This document shows, one piece after another, positions 60,616 to 64,000 of a DNA stretch of 64,000 nucleotides. A program made the position numbers and the translations under genes. This DNA comes from Rhynchosporium graminicola. Taxonomy: Eukaryota > Ascomycota > Leotiomycetes > Helotiales > Ploettnerulaceae. Every line of letters begins with the position of its first letter. The first letter of the stretch is position 1. Location of the stretch: positions 179,748 to 243,747 of the forward strand of contig FJUW01000049.1 of assembly GCA_900074885.1 (NCBI GenBank), read 5' to 3'. The notes beneath the pieces are model-generated. The model did no database searches. It saw only the letters and a list, made by a program, of their open reading frames with translations, and was not told the origin of the DNA.

Positions 60616-61069
60616 CAGATGAAATTATACCTAAATTTTAGAATTTCATTTGAAATTATAAAGTAGGTTTTAACTATTACTTACTAATTTTAAGCTTATC
60701 CTAGGAGACTTCTATGGAATTGGTCAAGTATTTATATCACGTATATCCGGTAGGCCCACTGGAGCCTCCGATTCGGACGCCCGAAATTTTTATCCAAGAG
60801 GAGATAAATCGACCTCCTATTAGCCAAGTGCAGATATTGGTCAATCGGAGGTAACAGATCAAAGCAGCTCAATTGATTGGTTGATTTTGTAAAAAATGGA
60901 CCCCGAAAACTGGGACTTGGATCAGCTAAGCTAGCAGGTAGGTCTACCTCAAGCAACACTCCACGATTGCCTGCGATACGATCTTTGACCCTATCTCTCC
61001 ATTACTTCTCTCCCAACTGACCCATACAATCAATCTTCCATAGCAGGCACATCACTCGCTTTCCCTAGG

Positions 61070-62535
61070 ATGTCTGCTACTACCTCAACGATCACGAACG
61101 AGCCGCAGACAGCGCGTCTGCGGACAGAGAAAGTGCAATTGGAGGACAAGGGAGTGTTGAAGGGAAAGGAACTGATAGAGATCAAGGAGCATGATTTTTT
61201 CTGGACGTATACGGAGGAACCGCATAGGACGAGGAGAATGGCCATTATCAAGGCACATCCTGAGGTCTGTCTTCTCCCCAATCGTCGATCTACACACTTC
61301 CCCTCCCCCTCTCCCTCCTCCCTACTCCCCCATCTGCTCTGTTCTCAATCCAATTCAACCATACATTCCCAAAAGCCCGAGACTGACTTCCTATACTTTA
61401 TAGGTCACTAAACTATGCGGTCCCGAGCCTTTAACGAAATACCTCGTCGCTCTCGTCGTATCCATTCAAATCCTCGCCGCCTACGCTCTCCAAAATACGC
61501 CCTTTCTCTCATGGCGCTTTTTCCTTACGGCATATGTTGTGGGAGCGACGGCGAATCAGAATCTGTTTCTGGCGATCCATGAGATAAGTCATAATCTTGC
61601 CTTCAGGGAACCGTGGAAGAATAGAGCTTTGGCGATTGTGGCGAATTTGCCGATTGGTGTGCCTTATTCGGCGAGTTTTAGAGTGAGTTGTGCGCTTTCT
61701 GTTAGGGGGTGGTGGTGGTTCGGGGAAGTGTGGAGGGAAGAAGAGACTGGTGGAAGGGCAGAAAAGATGAAGAGATAGAGCGGGAGGGGAGTGAGACTTG
61801 ACGAGGAACTGGGGCAATAGGCGGGCAGATATTGGGCCTCAAGTTCGAATGAAGCTTTGCTAACAACATCCCTAGCCATATCACCTAACGCACCACAAAT
61901 CCCTCGGCGTTGACGGTCTTGATACCGACCTCCCCACCGCTCTCGAAGCCGTATTCCTTGACTCCCTACTTGGGAAAGCATTCTTCTGCACCTTCCAAAT
62001 CCTCTTCTACGCTATCCGCCCCATCTTCATCTACGCCGTCCCCTTCACTTCCATCCACTTCATAAACATCTTCATTCAACTTGCATTCGACACCATTCTC
62101 TGCCAAACATGCTCCGCAAACTCAGTCTACTACCTCGTCCTCTCTTCCTTCCTCGCCGGCTCTCTCCACCCCTGCGCTGGGCACTTCATAGCCGAGCACT
62201 ACGTTTTCAACCCCGGCAAGTTGCCTGCGGGAGCCAAAGACCCCTTGACGGGCACGGAAGTTCCAGAGACCTTTTCCTACTACGGGGGCCTGAACTGGTT
62301 AACGTATAACGTAGGATTGCATAACGAACATCATGATTTCCCGGCTGTGCCGTGGAGCAGGTTACATGAGTTGAACAGGGTGGCGAATGAGTTTTATAAA
62401 GACTTGCCAAGGTGTGAGAGTTGGGTGGGCACAATTTGGACGTTTATTGGAGATAGGAACGTGGGTATGAGGTGTAGAGTTAAGAGGAAGGAGGGGGGAC
62501 GAAAGGTCGGGAGTGCTGAGATCCAGACCTGGTAG
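61070..62535 (+). CDS. sphingolipid delta-4 desaturase (DES1/DEGS family)
   Basis: Exons 61070-61264, 61404-61682 and 61876-62535 (139- and 193-bp introns) encode 377 residues. The enzyme introduces the 4,5-trans double bond into dihydroceramide in the ER membrane, a step towards glucosylceramides in filamentous fungi. An N-terminal sphingolipid-desaturase region (KEHDFFWTYTEEPHRTRRMAI) precedes the membrane part. The three histidine boxes of the di-iron site are HEISHN (124-129), HLTHH (161-165) and HNEHHDFP (307-314), all intact. Several hydrophobic spans separate them. The family signature LNWLTYNVGLHNEHHDFP is present. The start ATG at 61070 lies just after a pyrimidine-rich leader. Introns in the first two gaps have GTCTGT and GTGAGT donors and TTTATAG and CCCTAG acceptors. 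Confidence 0.95.
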
Positions 62536-64000
62536 CTGAAAGCCGTGCAAACTAGGCTTCAGATTTGGTGTACATGTGACATGATTTTAATGGGCGTACA
62601 AACGCATGATGACGTGGCACGATATACAGGCGTTTTGACGGTGTTGAAAAGTACAGATCGATGGGCTCTGCTTCGTTCAGTCGAAACATAAAATACTAGA
62701 GGGATAGACAAAAATACACGAACTACCCGATCCTTCTCTCTTCCGTACCTAGAAGAAGGCGGTTCCGGCATGAAAAGTGGCATGTAGAATTTGGTGTACG
62801 ATTCTAAGCTTCTTCACGAAGGCGAGATCTTTTTTCCCTTCCTGCTCCTGGGAGAGTGGATAAAATGAGTAAACGAGAGACGTGTTGAGTTCGGGGTTTT
62901 GTAGGAATTAGGAATTTGCGCATGTGGTCTCTGGTCCTCTTTTACTCCAGATAGACATTGTGTTCGTGAGTGGTTTTGGTAGTTCTGTTTGGCATGGCTG
63001 GGGAACTCTGCTTTCGAGGATCTATTCAGGGGGAATTGTCGAGGGCGGGGGGAGATGGGAGGGTGGCTGGATTCCCAAAGGCCAAAGGGGGGAAATTGGA
63101 GTGGCCTGAGAGAGTTCATCGCTGTTGATCTAGCTAGGATCTGCTGTCCTTCTTTCCTGTTCTGCCTGGGTTGCGGTAGAGATTATGGACCTTGTGAGTT
63201 CGTGGAAGTGAGCAAGGAGGTTTTCCCTATTCCCAATGTTGACCTTTGAGTCGAAGTCGAGAGGGTTATCTCTTTTAGGTATGTAGCTAGCTATTTTGGG
63301 AAAATTTATACTTTACATTCCGAGTGTATAACAGGGAAATATACTATGCCTTCCCGGCCCCCCCCCCCCNCCACCCCCCCTGGTTTAAACGTTAAATCCT
63401 TCGCCCTTAGTACAGCTGAATTTTTAACGTTTAAACCAGGGAGGGAGGGGGGAGGGGCCAGCAGCGATGCTTGCACTCGCACTGACGTGGTACCGACGAC
63501 GACGACATGCTTTGTGATCAGTGTTCTTCCCCATGACAGGGGAAATTTATGGATTTATATATCTAGCTTGATGTCATGGGACGGAGGATGTGCAGATTAG
63601 GTTTCGGTTTTTTAAGGTAGGAATCTGTGGAGAGAGAGAGAATGCTGTGGAGACATAGAAAGTTCGTGTTGGGAATTGATAGAGTCTGCAGAGTTTGCAT
63701 GGGCAGGGGGATGGTAATCGGCTCTGGATGATGGATGTCATGTATCAGGAGGTATAAATTGCATTCCTCTCGAACCTTGGGTGGAGTAGAGCTCAAAACT
63801 GAATCGCGACTTCTTACCAAGTGCAATGGTGGTGAACTTAGACTGGCCGATGACTCTGTGAAATACTCTCCCCCAATGCGTTATCATCTGCTTGGAGGAA
63901 CTGATTTTGTGGATTTAAGGTGCGCATCATTATTGGTATTTTATTAAGCGCGAGTTTTGCGTTGATGACAATGATTCTACTTATTATCAGGTATCCTCTC
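62536..64000. other. right-end intergenic sequence
   Basis: No gene I can support. It contains foldback element copy 2 with an ambiguous base at 63370 inside a C-tract. The last 400 bp may be leader or intergenic sequence of a gene outside the window. Confidence 0.45.
63379..63440 (-). mobile_element. mini foldback element, copy 2 (62 bp, perfect 18-bp inverted ends)
   Basis: CCTGGTTTAAACGTTAAA at 63379-63396 is exactly complementary to 63423-63440, with a 26-bp centre. The right 28 bases (63413-63440) are the exact reverse complement of 60105-60132 in copy 1. The outer flanks are C-rich on the left (63358-63378, with one N) and G-rich on the right, so the foldback may extend further. Confidence 0.7.

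Larger units (their letters stand above)
59626..61069. other. spacer with degenerate inverted-repeat element
   Basis: Contains the candidate element at 59963-60615 and the foldback element at 60105-60185. No gene is seen between 60620 and the desaturase start. Confidence 0.5.

Noticed and set aside
1..64000. tRNA, rRNA or CRISPR loci
   Set aside because: I scanned for T-loop-like GGTTCRA words and for regularly spaced direct repeats and found nothing convincing. A covariance-model search would be needed to exclude a tRNA.

Overview
The window looks like nuclear DNA of a filamentous ascomycete (Pezizomycotina), plausibly a leotiomycete. The genes carry short introns (about 45-190 bp) with fungal GTATGT/GTAAGT donors and, in places, textbook CTAAC branch sites. 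Fungal-type proteins such as PalA/Rim20, a Cdc25-like RasGEF and a Scy1 pseudokinase are present. A pogo/Fot-type transposon has been wrecked by C-to-T and G-to-A changes typical of repeat-induced point mutation (RIP). All gene models below were spliced by eye, and exon boundaries are given in the entries.

Layout. 1-5.8 kb shows no convincing gene. 5.8-6.4 kb may hold a small membrane protein. At 6.8-7.3 kb (minus) lies a two-exon gene for a 121-residue, six-cysteine secreted protein, with the RIP-degraded pogo element (7371-9192) inserted 114 bp upstream of its start codon. 9.2-16.7 kb is gene-poor and full of simple repeats; its right part probably serves as the leader of the RasGEF gene (16757-20475). 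After another repeat-rich gap come a secreted two-propeller phytase with an EGF-like linker (23250-25661), a frameshifted gene relic, the Scy1-like pseudokinase (27764-30435, minus), a PHD-finger protein with 39-residue repeats (31448-33548) and a small coiled-coil membrane protein (33932-34447, minus).

36.0-40.3 kb holds a tandem family of small single-pass membrane proteins that end in a PPxY-type motif. One copy is intact and three are decayed by frameshifts and stops. Then follow palA/rim20 (40910-43682, minus), an internally repetitive coiled-coil protein (44960-46792, minus), the TOR-complex WD40 protein Lst8 (48333-49710), a mitochondrial aconitase (50206-52730, minus), a relic at 53.0-53.3 kb, a large RGG-box protein of about 1,415 residues with one apparent frameshift (55256-59625), and the sphingolipid delta-4 desaturase (61070-62535). 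The last gene is flanked by two copies of a tiny foldback element (60105-60185 and 63379-63440).

Functionally there is no operon or obvious biosynthetic cluster. Several genes touch nutrient and stress signalling (Ras GEF, Lst8/TORC, PalA pH signalling) and membrane traffic (PalA, Scy1), but this is ordinary genome neighbourhood. The accessory parts are the effector-like gene next to the transposon, the decaying PY-motif family, and the foldback elements.
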